A stretch of 64,000 nucleotides of DNA, from assembly GCA_963675435.1 (NCBI GenBank), contig OY776216.1, positions 4,030,001 through 4,094,000 on the forward strand. Reading direction: 5' to 3'. The DNA comes from Saccharicrinis sp963675435. Lineage in GTDB: Bacteria > Bacteroidota > Bacteroidia > Bacteroidales > Marinilabiliaceae. How positions within the stretch are numbered: position 1 is the stretch's first letter; each line of letters opens with the position of its first letter. Positions 54,467 to 63,739 of this stretch are shown here, in pieces. Below the pieces are notes generated by a model. The model searched no databases, had not been told where the DNA came from, and worked only from the letters and a program-made list of their open reading frames with translations. The position numbers were made by a program, and so were the translations under genes.

Positions 54467-55897
54467 TTACATTTTAATCTGAGCCTCAATTTCTCTCATT
54501 TGACTCTTAAAATCTTTATCAGTTTCCAATAAGTTATTTACTTGCTTACAGGCGTGTAATACTGTAGCATGATCTTTCTTTCCAATCTTTGAACCAATGG
54601 TAGACAAAGATGAGTTTGTTAAACTTTTTGAGAAATACATCGCAACTTGTCGTGCCTGAACCAACTCTCTTTTTCTTGAGCGAGTTTGTAATGAATCAAC
54701 TGCTAAACCGAAATAATCACATACTATTTGCTGTATATAATCTACACTCAATTCTTTTTGAGTTTTCTTCACCAATTTATTTACTATAGATATTGCCACC
54801 TCCATAGTAATTTCTTTTTGAGTCAAAGTTGCCTGTGCTAACAATGAAATAAGTGCACCTTCAAGTTCACGGATATTGTTATCTACATTACAAGCAAGAA
54901 ACTTCAACACTTCTTCTGAAATATTAATTCCATCTTTATAAACCTTATGCTTTAGAATAGCATATCTTGTTTCAAAATCAGGAATTTGAACATCTGCAGA
55001 TAATCCCCATTTAAACCTTGATAATAAACGATCTTCCATCCCTTTCATTTCAACCGGAGCTTTATCTGCAGTTAATATTAACTGTTTACTCGTTTGGTGA
55101 AGATGATTGAATATATGGAAAAATGTATTTTGAGTTTTTTCTTTTCCGGCAAACTCTTGTACATCATCAATAATTAATACATCAATCATCTGATAAAAAT
55201 TCAGAAAATCATTTTGTGTATTATTTCTTACTGATTCAGTAAACTGCGTTTGAAACTTATTTGCATTTACATACAAAACAGTTTTTTCAGGGTAATATTT
55301 TTTAATATCAATGCCAATAGCCTGTGCTAAGTGAGTTTTACCTAATCCTGAATTACCATACAAAAGCAGAGGGTTAAATGCTGTTTTTCCAGGATTTTTA
55401 GCCACAGCCATACCTGCCGAACGAGCTAATCTATTACAATTACCCTCTATATGATTATCAAACGAATAATCTGAATTTAATTGAGGATCTACATTTAACT
55501 TCTTAATTCCTGGGATAACAAATGGATTTCTTACTACCGGTTTTTCAGAATTCATCTGCATCGAAACCGGACGATTTCGTAAATCTGTTTTATTATTAGA
55601 TGGTAATCTTTGCGTTAATGGTTGTTGATTTTTTTGATGTGGAGTATCTACCACAACACTATATTCCAATTTTGCCGATGCGCCTAATTCTCTACGTAGC
55701 GTCTTTCTTAAAAGATCAATAAAATGCTCTTCTAGATACTCGTAAAAAAATGCACTTGGTACCTGAATGGTTAAAATATCATTTTCAACTTTTAATGGTA
55801 CAATAGGCTCAAACCAAGTTTTAAAACTTATCTGAGGAATATTGTCCTTAATTACATTTAAACAGTTATTCCAAACTTTTTCGTAATTGGGCTTCAT
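54467..55897 (-). CDS. dnaA: Chromosomal replication initiator DnaA
   Basis: 476 residues with all four DnaA domains: N-terminal domain I (YEKVWNNCLNVIKDNI), a variable linker, the AAA+ domain with Walker A GNSGLGKTHLAQAIG and Walker B VLIIDDVQEFAGKEKTQ, and the C-terminal duplex-binding domain with the DnaA signature GKKDHATVLHACKQVNN. It initiates replication at oriC. The region upstream (55898-56223) does not show an array of DnaA boxes, so the origin is probably elsewhere, as is common in this phylum. Confidence 0.97.
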   Translation of the reverse strand: MKPNYEKVWNNCLNVIKDNIPQISFKTWFEPIVPLKVENDILTIQVPSAFFYEYLEEHFIDLLRKTLRRELGASAKLEYSVVVDTPHQKNQQPLTQRLPSNNKTDLRNRPVSMQMNSEKPVVRNPFVIPGIKKLNVDPQLNSDYSFDNHIEGNCNRLARSAGMAVAKNPGKTAFNPLLLYGNSGLGKTHLAQAIGIDIKKYYPEKTVLYVNANKFQTQFTESVRNNTQNDFLNFYQMIDVLIIDDVQEFAGKEKTQNTFFHIFNHLHQTSKQLILTADKAPVEMKGMEDRLLSRFKWGLSADVQIPDFETRYAILKHKVYKDGINISEEVLKFLACNVDNNIRELEGALISLLAQATLTQKEITMEVAISIVNKLVKKTQKELSVDYIQQIVCDYFGLAVDSLQTRSRKRELVQARQVAMYFSKSLTNSSLSTIGSKIGKKDHATVLHACKQVNNLLETDKDFKSQMREIEAQIKM

Positions 55898-56223
55898 TTT
55901 TTTGTTTTCTCCGCTAGGTGCTTATGTTATATACTAATGTTTTTTCTAATGACAAAAATTGTGAAAAAATAATTGAAAAAAAAACATTTAAATACTTGCA
56001 TTTCTAAAACCTCAATTATTTCAATAGTTTAGAACATTTCACACAAATCACCTCGCAAACATATCATATTCAACATATTAAATAAATAATTACTAATATC
56101 GACTAGATTATATAAGTCTTATAAATTAAGGCTTTAGAGATAACTGATTTTTTTTTGAATTTTTTTTCATAAAATTTTAACACCCCCCTGATTAACATTA
56201 TAATCATAAAATACAGTAGAAAT
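55898..56223. other. Region upstream of dnaA, no gene seen
   Basis: Very AT-rich, with homopolymer tracts (for example TTTTTTTTTGAATTTTTTTT near 56148). It carries the dnaA promoter by position. No TTATNCACA boxes were seen by eye, so it is not recognisable as oriC. Confidence 0.5.
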
Positions 56224-57462
56224 CTACTTTAGAGCATCCTTTAATTTTATCGGCACACCATTTCGCAATGCAATAACCTGAGCATCAGGATAAAATTCGA
56301 CTATTGAGTCTTTTAGTACTAAAATTCTATCGTAGTCATCTTCCTCACCAACCGTATACAAATAATATTTACCATCCCTACCTTCATATACAAATTCACC
56401 ATCCACAACTTCTTTTCCTCTCAAATCCAAAGGCGTCTTAGATTTATCTATTAAAACCTTAAATACCGTTTCTTCATCGCAGTCTTCAACTACAGTTGTA
56501 CTTCCTCCAAAATTAAAAGCACTAAAACGCACATACCTGTTGGGCTGGTATCTAACATCGTTTAATAATCGATCTAAGCTAATAGCTGCTTCATTGATAT
56601 TATTATAGAGTTCTTTATCTTTTAACAACATTCCCAACGACCCCTCTTTATCACTCATTGAAGATAACACACCATTAAAAGATGTCATTACATGATTTAC
56701 TTCATAAACCAGACTATCAACCTGCGCCTTCGCCAATTGTCCAGACAATGAGTCCAGATTTTTCATCATCGAAGTTATAGACTTGCTATTTCCATTTAAT
56801 GCCACAGCAAAAGAATCCAGGTTAGCCAACATAGTTCCAACAGAACCTTCTGGTTGTAAATTTTTATTTAAAGTAGAACTTAACTCATTTAAATTGGTCA
56901 TCATCGCAGCAAAATCATTAACCCCACTGGTAAGATTTGCCTTATTTTTCTTATCAAATAGTGAATTCAAATTTGTCATTACCGAATCCAGTTTTACAAC
57001 CAGATTTTCTGCTTTATCCTTTAATGGTAAAACTTCCTGACTTACCTGATCTGCTAAACCACCCATTATAGAGGTCTTCATCGTATCATCTGGCATCAAC
57101 ATTTTACCTTGCCCTTCTCCATAAACAAAACGAATGGCTTTGGTTCCCATTAAATCCAAACTATAGATTTGAGCAACTGTATTATCCGGAAATTTAACAT
57201 CTTCGTCGACAGACATAACTACGATGATTTTATCCAAATCTGCATCCTCAAAATCAATTGCTCTTACAGTTCCTATTTTAAAACCTTTATAGTAAATTGG
57301 ACCTCCTTCTGTTAATCCATCAATCCGGGAATAGACTCCATATAATTTATATCCAGGAAGAAAAACATCTCTTCCTTTTAAAAAACTTACACCCCATATA
57401 CTTATAAAAAGTGCTGAAATAGCAATAATTCCTACTTTTACTTCTCTTGCAATTTTAGCCAT
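56224..57462 (-). CDS. MlaD/MCE-family lipid-transport protein
   Basis: 412 residues. One N-terminal membrane helix (VKVGIIAISALFISIWGVSFL) anchors a MlaD/MCE domain (about 38-115: YSRIDGLTEGGPIYYKGFKIGTV, VMSVDEDVKFPDNTVAQIYS). A helical region with several LNxLxxxLNxNL repeats (about 145-300) follows. MCE proteins form rings that move phospholipids between membranes. No ABC transporter partners (mlaE, mlaF) are adjacent, unlike in the usual operons, so they would lie elsewhere. Confidence 0.9.
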   Translation of the reverse strand: MAKIAREVKVGIIAISALFISIWGVSFLKGRDVFLPGYKLYGVYSRIDGLTEGGPIYYKGFKIGTVRAIDFEDADLDKIIVVMSVDEDVKFPDNTVAQIYSLDLMGTKAIRFVYGEGQGKMLMPDDTMKTSIMGGLADQVSQEVLPLKDKAENLVVKLDSVMTNLNSLFDKKNKANLTSGVNDFAAMMTNLNELSSTLNKNLQPEGSVGTMLANLDSFAVALNGNSKSITSMMKNLDSLSGQLAKAQVDSLVYEVNHVMTSFNGVLSSMSDKEGSLGMLLKDKELYNNINEAAISLDRLLNDVRYQPNRYVRFSAFNFGGSTTVVEDCDEETVFKVLIDKSKTPLDLRGKEVVDGEFVYEGRDGKYYLYTVGEEDDYDRILVLKDSIVEFYPDAQVIALRNGVPIKLKDALK

Positions 57463-57664
57463 ATATAATTATTTAAATTCAAGTCAAAATTAGAAGAAAT
57501 TTATTGAAACCAAAGCCAAGTCCATTTTCTCACAAACTAAAACACTATATTATATAATAAATATGACCTCATAACTAAACTTTTATGTATTAAAATCCTT
57601 AAACATACAGCTCTTAACATTTATGTATATCTTTATTAATTAACTTTGCCAAAATTTTATAATA

Positions 57665-59593
57665 TTGGAAACACCATATAAAGTAAGCGATTGGCTTCCT
57701 ACTACACTAAAGGAAGTAAAACAAAGAGGTTGGGAAGAACTGGATGTAATAATATTTAGTGGGGATGCCTACATTGATCATCCTTCATTTGGTGCAGCGG
57801 TAATTGGTAGAATTATAGAAAGCGAAGGATTAAAAGTAGCTATTGTTCCTCAACCAAATTGGAGAGATGACCTAAGAGATTTTAAAAAGCTAGGTAAACC
57901 AAGATTATTCTTTGGAGTTTCATCCGGAAGTATGGATTCCATGGTAAACCACTATACTGCAAACAAACGTCTACGTTCAGACGATGCATACACACCTGGA
58001 GGCAAAGCTGGTTTTCGTCCTGATTATGCAACCGTAACATATACAAATATTCTTAAAAAGCTATTTCCCGACACTCCAGTTATCATAGGTGGTATCGAGG
58101 CTTCTTTACGACGTGTCACACATTATGATTATTGGCAAGACACCTTAAAACCTGGTATTTTAGCTTCCTCCAAGGCAGACCTTCTTGTATATGGAATGGG
58201 AGAAAAACCTTTAAAAGAAATTTTAAGATTATTAAATAAAGGTGTACCATTTAACTCACTAACTACCATTCCACAAACTGCATACATCTGCAATAAAAAT
58301 GAAACTAAAGCAAGTAAAAACTGGAGTGACATTACACTTTTTTCGCATGATGAATGCTTAAAAGACAAAATTAAATACGCTCGAAACTTCAGACATGTAG
58401 AAGAAGAATCAAACAGATGGCAGGCTGCACGATTAATACAAGGTTGCGATAAAAACAACAACATCGTTATTAATCCTCCTTATCCTCCTTTATCAACCAA
58501 AGAGCTGGATGCATCATTTGATTTACCATATACCAGATTACCACATCCTAAATACCATAAAAAAGGAAACATTCCAGCATTTGAGATGATTAAGTTTTCG
58601 GTAAATATGCATAGAGGATGTTTTGGCGGATGTAGCTTTTGTACTATTTCAGCTCATCAGGGTAAATTTATTGCCAGTCGCTCTGAAAAATCCATATTAA
58701 AAGAAGTCAGACAAATAACCCAAATGCCTGACTTCAAAGGCTACATATCAGATTTAGGCGGACCTAGTGCCAACATGTATCAAATGAAAGGGAAGGATTT
58801 AAAAATTTGTGAACGATGTACACGTCCTTCATGTATTTTTCCAAATATATGCAGTAACCTGAATACAGACCACACCGCAATGACTGAGATTTACAAAAAA
58901 GTAAATCGAATGCACGATATAAAAAAGGCGTTTGTTGGAAGTGGTGTCCGATACGATATGCTTTACAACAAAATGGCATCTACAAAAGAGCAGGAAAGCC
59001 ACAAATTATACATGGATGAACTCGTCTCTAATCATGTATCAGGCAGACTTAAAGTTGCCCCAGAACACACCTCTGATGAAGTATTAAAACAAATGCGTAA
59101 GCCCTCGTTTAAACTTTTCCATAAATTTAAAGTAGATTTTGAAGCAATCAATAAGCGCCACAATTTAAACCAACAAATCATTCCGTATTTCATTTCCAGT
59201 CACCCGGGAAGTAAAATTGAAGATATGGCAAACCTTGCCGTGGAAACAAAACAATTAGATTTTAAACTGGAACAAGTTCAGGATTTTACACCAACACCTA
59301 TGACTGTTGCAACGGTAATTTTCTATTCTGGAGTTCATCCATATACATTGAAAGAAACTTATACCGCAAAATCAAAAGAAGAAAAGCTAGATCAAAGAGT
59401 TTTCCTTTTTTGGTACAAACCTGAATACAAAAAACAAATAACAAGATTACTTGAACAAAAAAATCAGGTTGAATTGGTTAGCAAACTCTTTTACAAAGAA
59501 AAAAGAGAAACTCAGAATCCTCCAAAATCAGGAAAACCAAAACCAGATTTCAGAAATAAACATAGAAACAACACAACCAAAAGAAGAAAATGA
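57665..59593 (+). CDS. ygiQ: YgiQ-family radical SAM protein
   Basis: 642 residues beginning at a TTG codon (57665), because the family's conserved start (SDWLPTTLKEVKQRGWEELD) comes only a few residues later and no ATG is available there. YgiQ motifs: FSGDAYIDHPSFGAAVIGRI, GGIEASLRRVTHYDYWQ, and the 4Fe-4S motif RGCFGGCSFCTISAHQGKF; RCTRPSCIFPNIC and a basic C-terminal tail follow. Function in the family is unknown. The stop codon overlaps the next gene's ATG (59590-59593), indicating translational coupling. Confidence 0.93.
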   Translation: METPYKVSDWLPTTLKEVKQRGWEELDVIIFSGDAYIDHPSFGAAVIGRIIESEGLKVAIVPQPNWRDDLRDFKKLGKPRLFFGVSSGSMDSMVNHYTANKRLRSDDAYTPGGKAGFRPDYATVTYTNILKKLFPDTPVIIGGIEASLRRVTHYDYWQDTLKPGILASSKADLLVYGMGEKPLKEILRLLNKGVPFNSLTTIPQTAYICNKNETKASKNWSDITLFSHDECLKDKIKYARNFRHVEEESNRWQAARLIQGCDKNNNIVINPPYPPLSTKELDASFDLPYTRLPHPKYHKKGNIPAFEMIKFSVNMHRGCFGGCSFCTISAHQGKFIASRSEKSILKEVRQITQMPDFKGYISDLGGPSANMYQMKGKDLKICERCTRPSCIFPNICSNLNTDHTAMTEIYKKVNRMHDIKKAFVGSGVRYDMLYNKMASTKEQESHKLYMDELVSNHVSGRLKVAPEHTSDEVLKQMRKPSFKLFHKFKVDFEAINKRHNLNQQIIPYFISSHPGSKIEDMANLAVETKQLDFKLEQVQDFTPTPMTVATVIFYSGVHPYTLKETYTAKSKEEKLDQRVFLFWYKPEYKKQITRLLEQKNQVELVSKLFYKEKRETQNPPKSGKPKPDFRNKHRNNTTKRRK

Positions 59594-60333
59594 ATCGATT
59601 TTTAAAACTATTTACCATCATCTCATTACTCAGCCTGTACTCTTGTGCTGAATTAATTCAGATTGCAAACACTATTGAACTTGAGACTCCTTTAACAGAA
59701 AACGAAATAGCTCAAGGCTTAAAAGAAGCATTAAGAGTAGGGACTGACTCTGCAGCACACAAGTTATCTGTTACCAACGGTTATTTTGGTGATGAAGCCG
59801 TCAAAATTCTACTACCAGAAGAAGCCAATATAATTGTGGACAATGCTAAAAAAATCCCAGGAGGCGAAAAACTAGTTGATGACGTTATTTTAAGCATTAA
59901 CCGCGCTGCTGAAGATGCTGCAAAAGAGGCTGGGCCGATATTTTTCAAAGCTATAACCGAAATGAGCATCACCGATGCTGTAAAAATATTAGGAGGTGAA
60001 GATAACGCTGCAACCGAATATTTCAAATCAAAAACATATCAGGAACTTTTTGCTCTATACAGTCCAAAAATTAAGCAATCGACAGATAAAAAAATCATTG
60101 CGGGTTATTCTGCAGGCCAGACATGGGAATCATTAACCAGTAAATACAATCAGCTTGCAGGTTCATTTATTGGACAAATAGCCGATTTACATAAAGTAGA
60201 AGTAGAACTAAATGACTACTTAACACAAAAAGCTCTTGATGGATTATTCCTAAAAATTTCGAATGAAGAATACCTAATCAGAAAAGATCCGGCTGCCCGT
60301 GTTACAGATATTTTAAAACGTGTTTTTAAATAA
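59590..60333 (+). CDS. DUF4197 lipoprotein
   Basis: 247 residues with a lipoprotein signal (FTIISLLSLYSC, Cys19). The DUF4197 domain covers most of the rest: LTENEIAQGLKEALRVGTDSA, the domain's GYFGDEAVKILLP, FFKAITEMSITDAVKILGGE, TEYFKSKTYQELFALYSP and TQKALDGLFLKISNEE. Function is unknown. It overlaps ygiQ by four bases. The following sequence is a MITE-like element starting 28 bp after the stop. Confidence 0.92.
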   Translation: MNRFLKLFTIISLLSLYSCAELIQIANTIELETPLTENEIAQGLKEALRVGTDSAAHKLSVTNGYFGDEAVKILLPEEANIIVDNAKKIPGGEKLVDDVILSINRAAEDAAKEAGPIFFKAITEMSITDAVKILGGEDNAATEYFKSKTYQELFALYSPKIKQSTDKKIIAGYSAGQTWESLTSKYNQLAGSFIGQIADLHKVEVELNDYLTQKALDGLFLKISNEEYLIRKDPAARVTDILKRVFK

Positions 60334-60360
60334 AACAAAAGACTGTTAGAATATTACTAA

Positions 60361-60620
60361 CCTGAGTTCGACATAAAATTTCGGATTCAGATCGCTTATA
60401 GATAGTGAGTTTCAACTGTAAATTATGAAAGAATAGCGGGCTATTTTGAATAATTTTCAGGAAGAAAATCGCTGTTTATAAGTGAAACTTATATGCTTTG
60501 TCATAAAAAACTAATCTACTGCATTAAATATTTTGAGCTAGCTCGATAGCCCTGCAATATTTGCCTTGTATATCAGCTTTTTATGCCAATCTGAATTCAA
60601 CAATTTTAATCGAACTCAGG
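60361..60620. mobile_element. MITE-like element family 2, copy A (260 bp)
   Basis: Ends CCTGAGTTCGA (60361-60371) and its exact complement TCGAACTCAGG (60610-60620). The 7-bp TTACTAA flanks both sides (60354-60360 and 60621-60627). It encodes no transposase. Its right-hand duplication contains the stop codon of the minus-strand radical SAM gene, so it inserted exactly at that gene's end. It is about 260 bp long and related to the element at 61622-61879, which lies in the opposite orientation. Confidence 0.85.
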
Positions 60621-60623
60621 TTA

Positions 60624-61562
60624 CTAACAGCCATATTTTTTCCCTTGCCAGGAATCTCTTTCTTTCAATCTCTTCTCAACTTTGGCTACAAATTCAAAGT
60701 TTTTCAATCCCCATTTTGGTGCAATTAACAACTCCTTTGGCGATTGACTAATAAATCGCTCCATTACAATTTCCGGATTAAGTAACTCCAAAAAATTCAC
60801 CACCAACTCAATATACTCATCCACATCATATAATTTCACCTGCGAAGGATTTCGCAAATACTCCTCACCCATTACAGATCCTCTGACCAACTGCAACTGA
60901 TGTAGTTTTAAATAATCCAAAGGTAATTCTGACATTTTTCGTGCATGATTTAAAATATCAGTCTCGACCTCTCCAGGTAAACCTAATATTAAATGAGCAC
61001 CAACTTTTAATCCTGCTTCTGCTGATTTTTCGATAGCATTTATACCTTCCTGAAAATGATGTCCTCTATTAATCCTATCCAAAGTTGAATCTAAAGTTGA
61101 TTCAATCCCATATTCGATAGTAATATGATAATTTCTGTTTAGTTCTTTTAAATAAATCAATAATTCTTCACTAACACAATCTGGTCTTGTCCCAATTACT
61201 AAACCAATTACTTTGGGATGCTCCAAAGCTTCTAAATAACGTTCTCGAAGTATATTTATACTCTCATAAGTGTTACTATAAGCCTGAAAATATGCCAAAT
61301 AATGTTGTGTTTTATATTTTGGCGAAAAGAAATTAATTCCAGTATTTATTTGATGTGTAATTGAATCTCCATCTCCACAATATGAGGGATTAAATGTAGA
61401 ATTATTACAAAACGTACAACCTCCCAACCCCTTACTTCCATCTCTATTGGGGCACGAAAAACCTGCATCTACAGAAACCTTTTGCACTCTCTCCTCAAAC
61501 GTTCTTTTTATATAAGAACTGTAATCATTAAATCTTCTGGAATGTCCCCAAGAATATATCAT
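60624..61562 (-). CDS. TIGR01212-family radical SAM protein (YhcC-like)
   Basis: 312 residues. It starts MIYSWGHSRRFNDYSSYIKR, typical of the family. The 4Fe-4S cluster motif CPNRDGSKGLGGCTFC follows with the family's wider CX(n)CxxC spacing. Then come FQAYSNTYESINILRERYLE, VIGLVIGTRPDCVSEELL and HLILGLPGEVETDI. Function is unknown in the family. The gene is flanked by two inverted copies of a MITE-like element and preceded by a perfect 10-bp dyad in its 60-bp promoter space. Confidence 0.92.
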   Translation of the reverse strand: MIYSWGHSRRFNDYSSYIKRTFEERVQKVSVDAGFSCPNRDGSKGLGGCTFCNNSTFNPSYCGDGDSITHQINTGINFFSPKYKTQHYLAYFQAYSNTYESINILRERYLEALEHPKVIGLVIGTRPDCVSEELLIYLKELNRNYHITIEYGIESTLDSTLDRINRGHHFQEGINAIEKSAEAGLKVGAHLILGLPGEVETDILNHARKMSELPLDYLKLHQLQLVRGSVMGEEYLRNPSQVKLYDVDEYIELVVNFLELLNPEIVMERFISQSPKELLIAPKWGLKNFEFVAKVEKRLKERDSWQGKKYGC

Positions 61563-61580
61563 ACTTGTACTTTTTTTTCA

Positions 61581-61614
61581 CATATGTAATTCTTCTTTAC
61601 GTATATTACATATG
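61581..61614. promoter_or_regulatory. Dyad in the promoter of the TIGR01212 gene
   Basis: CATATGTAAT (61581-61590) and ATTACATATG (61605-61614) are perfect reverse complements 14 bp apart, about 20-50 bp upstream of the ATG. Each arm contains CATATG. It could be an operator for a dimeric regulator. Confidence 0.4.
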
Positions 61615-61621
61615 CTATTAA

Positions 61622-61879
61622 CCTGAGCTCAATAAAAATTACACAATTCACACTACCATAAAGAGCTGATATTCAAAATAAACCCTACAAAACCAGCAAG
61701 CTAGCTCGATAAATTCAACGCAGTAGATCAGTTTTTATTGTAACGCATAATGATTTCGCTTATAAATAGCAATCTTCTTCCTAAAAATTATTCAAAATAG
61801 CACGCGATTCTTTCATAATTTTCAGTTGAACCTCACTATTTTTTATGCATTCTGAATCCTTTTTTTATTTCGAACCAGG
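61622..61879. mobile_element. MITE-like element family 2, copy B (258 bp, inverted)
   Basis: Its reverse complement runs CCTGGTTCGA...GGATTCAGA...AACTG(A)AAATTATGAAAG and aligns along its length with copy A. Left end CCTGAGCTCAA is slightly decayed, and no matching 7-bp duplication is seen (CTATTAA on the left, ATACAAC on the right), so it is older than copy A. It lies in the opposite orientation, 7 bp beyond the promoter dyad of the radical SAM gene. Confidence 0.78.
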
Positions 61880-62077
61880 ATACAACATTAAAAATCACAC
61901 TATCATTTTTTCGGGAATAACATCCCGCTTCATTTCATTCTTAAATATTTAGCAGGCAAATGTAGCAAAATAGACTAATGCATATCTAAAACTTACAGAT
62001 TAAAAATCTATACAAGACCGGATATTTACACAATTTCTTTTTTATATTTATAGTACTCTAAAACAAAAAACATACAT
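61880..62077. other. Upstream region of the DUF4301 gene
   Basis: AT-rich, no gene recognised. By position it holds the promoter of the DUF4301 gene. Confidence 0.5.
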
Positions 62078-63622
62078 ATGATTAACGAAACAGACCACGA
62101 ATTCCTTAATAAAAAAGGTATTAACCAAGAACAGGTAAACATACAACTCAATCATTTCAAAAATGGATTTCCTTTTATGGATATTCAAAAGCCAGCTTCA
62201 ATCGAAGATGGTATCATCACACTTGATGAAGAACAAAAGCTAATGTTTACCGATCAGTACAGAAAGGGTATTGATGAAGGTTTATCTATTTTAAAATTCG
62301 TTCCCGCTTCTGGAGCGGCCACGCGAATGTTTAAAGACTTATTTAGTTTTATTAATGCTGACCAACCAAAACAAGAAGAGTTAAAAAAATCAGGACCTAT
62401 AAATAAATTTTTGGCGCACATTAAATACTTTGCTTTTTCTAAAGATCTGCAATCTATATGTGGAATTGACTTTTCTGATGATAAGGCTGTTTTTGAAAAT
62501 GGAGCCTTAATTGTCGAAAAACTTCTTTTACCAGATGGATTAAACTACGGAAAATACCCTAAAGGTGTTATACAATTCCACAACGATGGTGATAAATCCA
62601 CTACACCAATTGAGGAACACATGATTGAAGGTGCTTTATATGGACAAGATAATGAAGGCATTGTAAACTTACACTTTACCGTATCCGAAGATCATATCGA
62701 GTTATTTAAAGGAATTGTTGATAAAAATATTTCTTTATTTGAAGCCAAATACGATGTAAAATATAACATCTCATATTCAACACAAAAATCATATACCGAC
62801 ACAATTGCTGTAAATCCTGACAATACACCTTTCAGACTTGATAACGATCAATTATTATTTCGTCCAGCCGGGCATGGTGCATTAATTGAAAACCTAAATG
62901 ATTTAGACGCTGACATCATCTTTATTAAAAATATTGATAATGTAGTACCATCATACAGATTAAAAGACACCATTCAATACAAAGAGGCTCTTGCCGGTGT
63001 ACTATATTTTTATCAACAAAAAATATATGATTTTCTTGAAGCGATTGAAAATGAAACAGCAGACAATGATTTAATTGATGAGATATTAGATTTTATGCAA
63101 GCTGAACTATTCATAATCACACCTGAAAACTTAACATCCAAAGAGGCTAAACTTAATTATATCACTTCTAAATTAAACCGTCCAATCAGAGTATGTGGTA
63201 TGGTAAAAAATGAAGGCGAAGCAGGTGGTGGCCCATTTTGGGGAATTGGAAAAAACAACGAAATATCGCTGCAGGTTGTTGAAAGTTCTCAAATAGACCT
63301 TAATAACAACGCTAAAAAGAAACTATTGCAACAAAGCACTCATTTCAATCCCGTAGATTTAATTTGCTGTACAAAAAATTATGTCGGCAAAAAATTTAAT
63401 CTTTTGGATTATGTTGATCCAAAAACTGGATTCATTTCAAACAAATCACTTAATGGAAAAGAATTAAAAGCTTTAGAACTACCCGGATTATGGAATGGTG
63501 CCATGTCGGATTGGACAACTCTATTTGTTGAAGTACCAATCAGCACTTTCAACCCTGTAAAAACTGTCAATGATTTACTACGTGTTCAACACCAGCCAGA
63601 AGGCTTAGAAAAACACTCATAA
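62078..63622 (+). CDS. DUF4301 family protein
   Basis: 514 residues. A Bacteroidota family with an NDP-sugar-transferase-like look: FVPASGAATRMFKDLFSFIN (a nucleotide-binding-like G-x-G-x-A-x-R motif), LPDGLNYGKYPKGVIQFHND, TPIEEHMIEGALYGQDNEG, RPAGHGALIENLNDLDADII and RVCGMVKNEGEAGGGPFWGI. The pattern suggests an enzyme that binds a nucleotide sugar, but no reaction is known to me. It is a stand-alone gene with a terminator-like stem-loop downstream. Confidence 0.88.
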   Translation: MINETDHEFLNKKGINQEQVNIQLNHFKNGFPFMDIQKPASIEDGIITLDEEQKLMFTDQYRKGIDEGLSILKFVPASGAATRMFKDLFSFINADQPKQEELKKSGPINKFLAHIKYFAFSKDLQSICGIDFSDDKAVFENGALIVEKLLLPDGLNYGKYPKGVIQFHNDGDKSTTPIEEHMIEGALYGQDNEGIVNLHFTVSEDHIELFKGIVDKNISLFEAKYDVKYNISYSTQKSYTDTIAVNPDNTPFRLDNDQLLFRPAGHGALIENLNDLDADIIFIKNIDNVVPSYRLKDTIQYKEALAGVLYFYQQKIYDFLEAIENETADNDLIDEILDFMQAELFIITPENLTSKEAKLNYITSKLNRPIRVCGMVKNEGEAGGGPFWGIGKNNEISLQVVESSQIDLNNNAKKKLLQQSTHFNPVDLICCTKNYVGKKFNLLDYVDPKTGFISNKSLNGKELKALELPGLWNGAMSDWTTLFVEVPISTFNPVKTVNDLLRVQHQPEGLEKHS

Positions 63623-63628
63623 TAACAA

Positions 63629-63676
63629 TAAAGGGTATTGTTTATTAAATAGTTATTAACAATACCCTTTAATTAT
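63629..63676 (+). terminator. Hairpin after the DUF4301 gene
   Basis: TAAAGGGTATTGTT (63629-63642) pairs perfectly with AACAATACCCTTTA (63658-63671). The T-run afterwards is short (TTTAATTAT), so strength is moderate. Confidence 0.72.
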
Positions 63677-63739
63677 AAACATCCTATTGTAAAAACCTAA
63701 ATTAATGGTATTTTTGTCACTTAAAATCAAAGTGAATAT

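Noticed and set aside
55898..56223. oriC next to dnaA
   Set aside because: No DnaA-box cluster was visible despite AT-richness. The region is best described simply as the dnaA upstream region.
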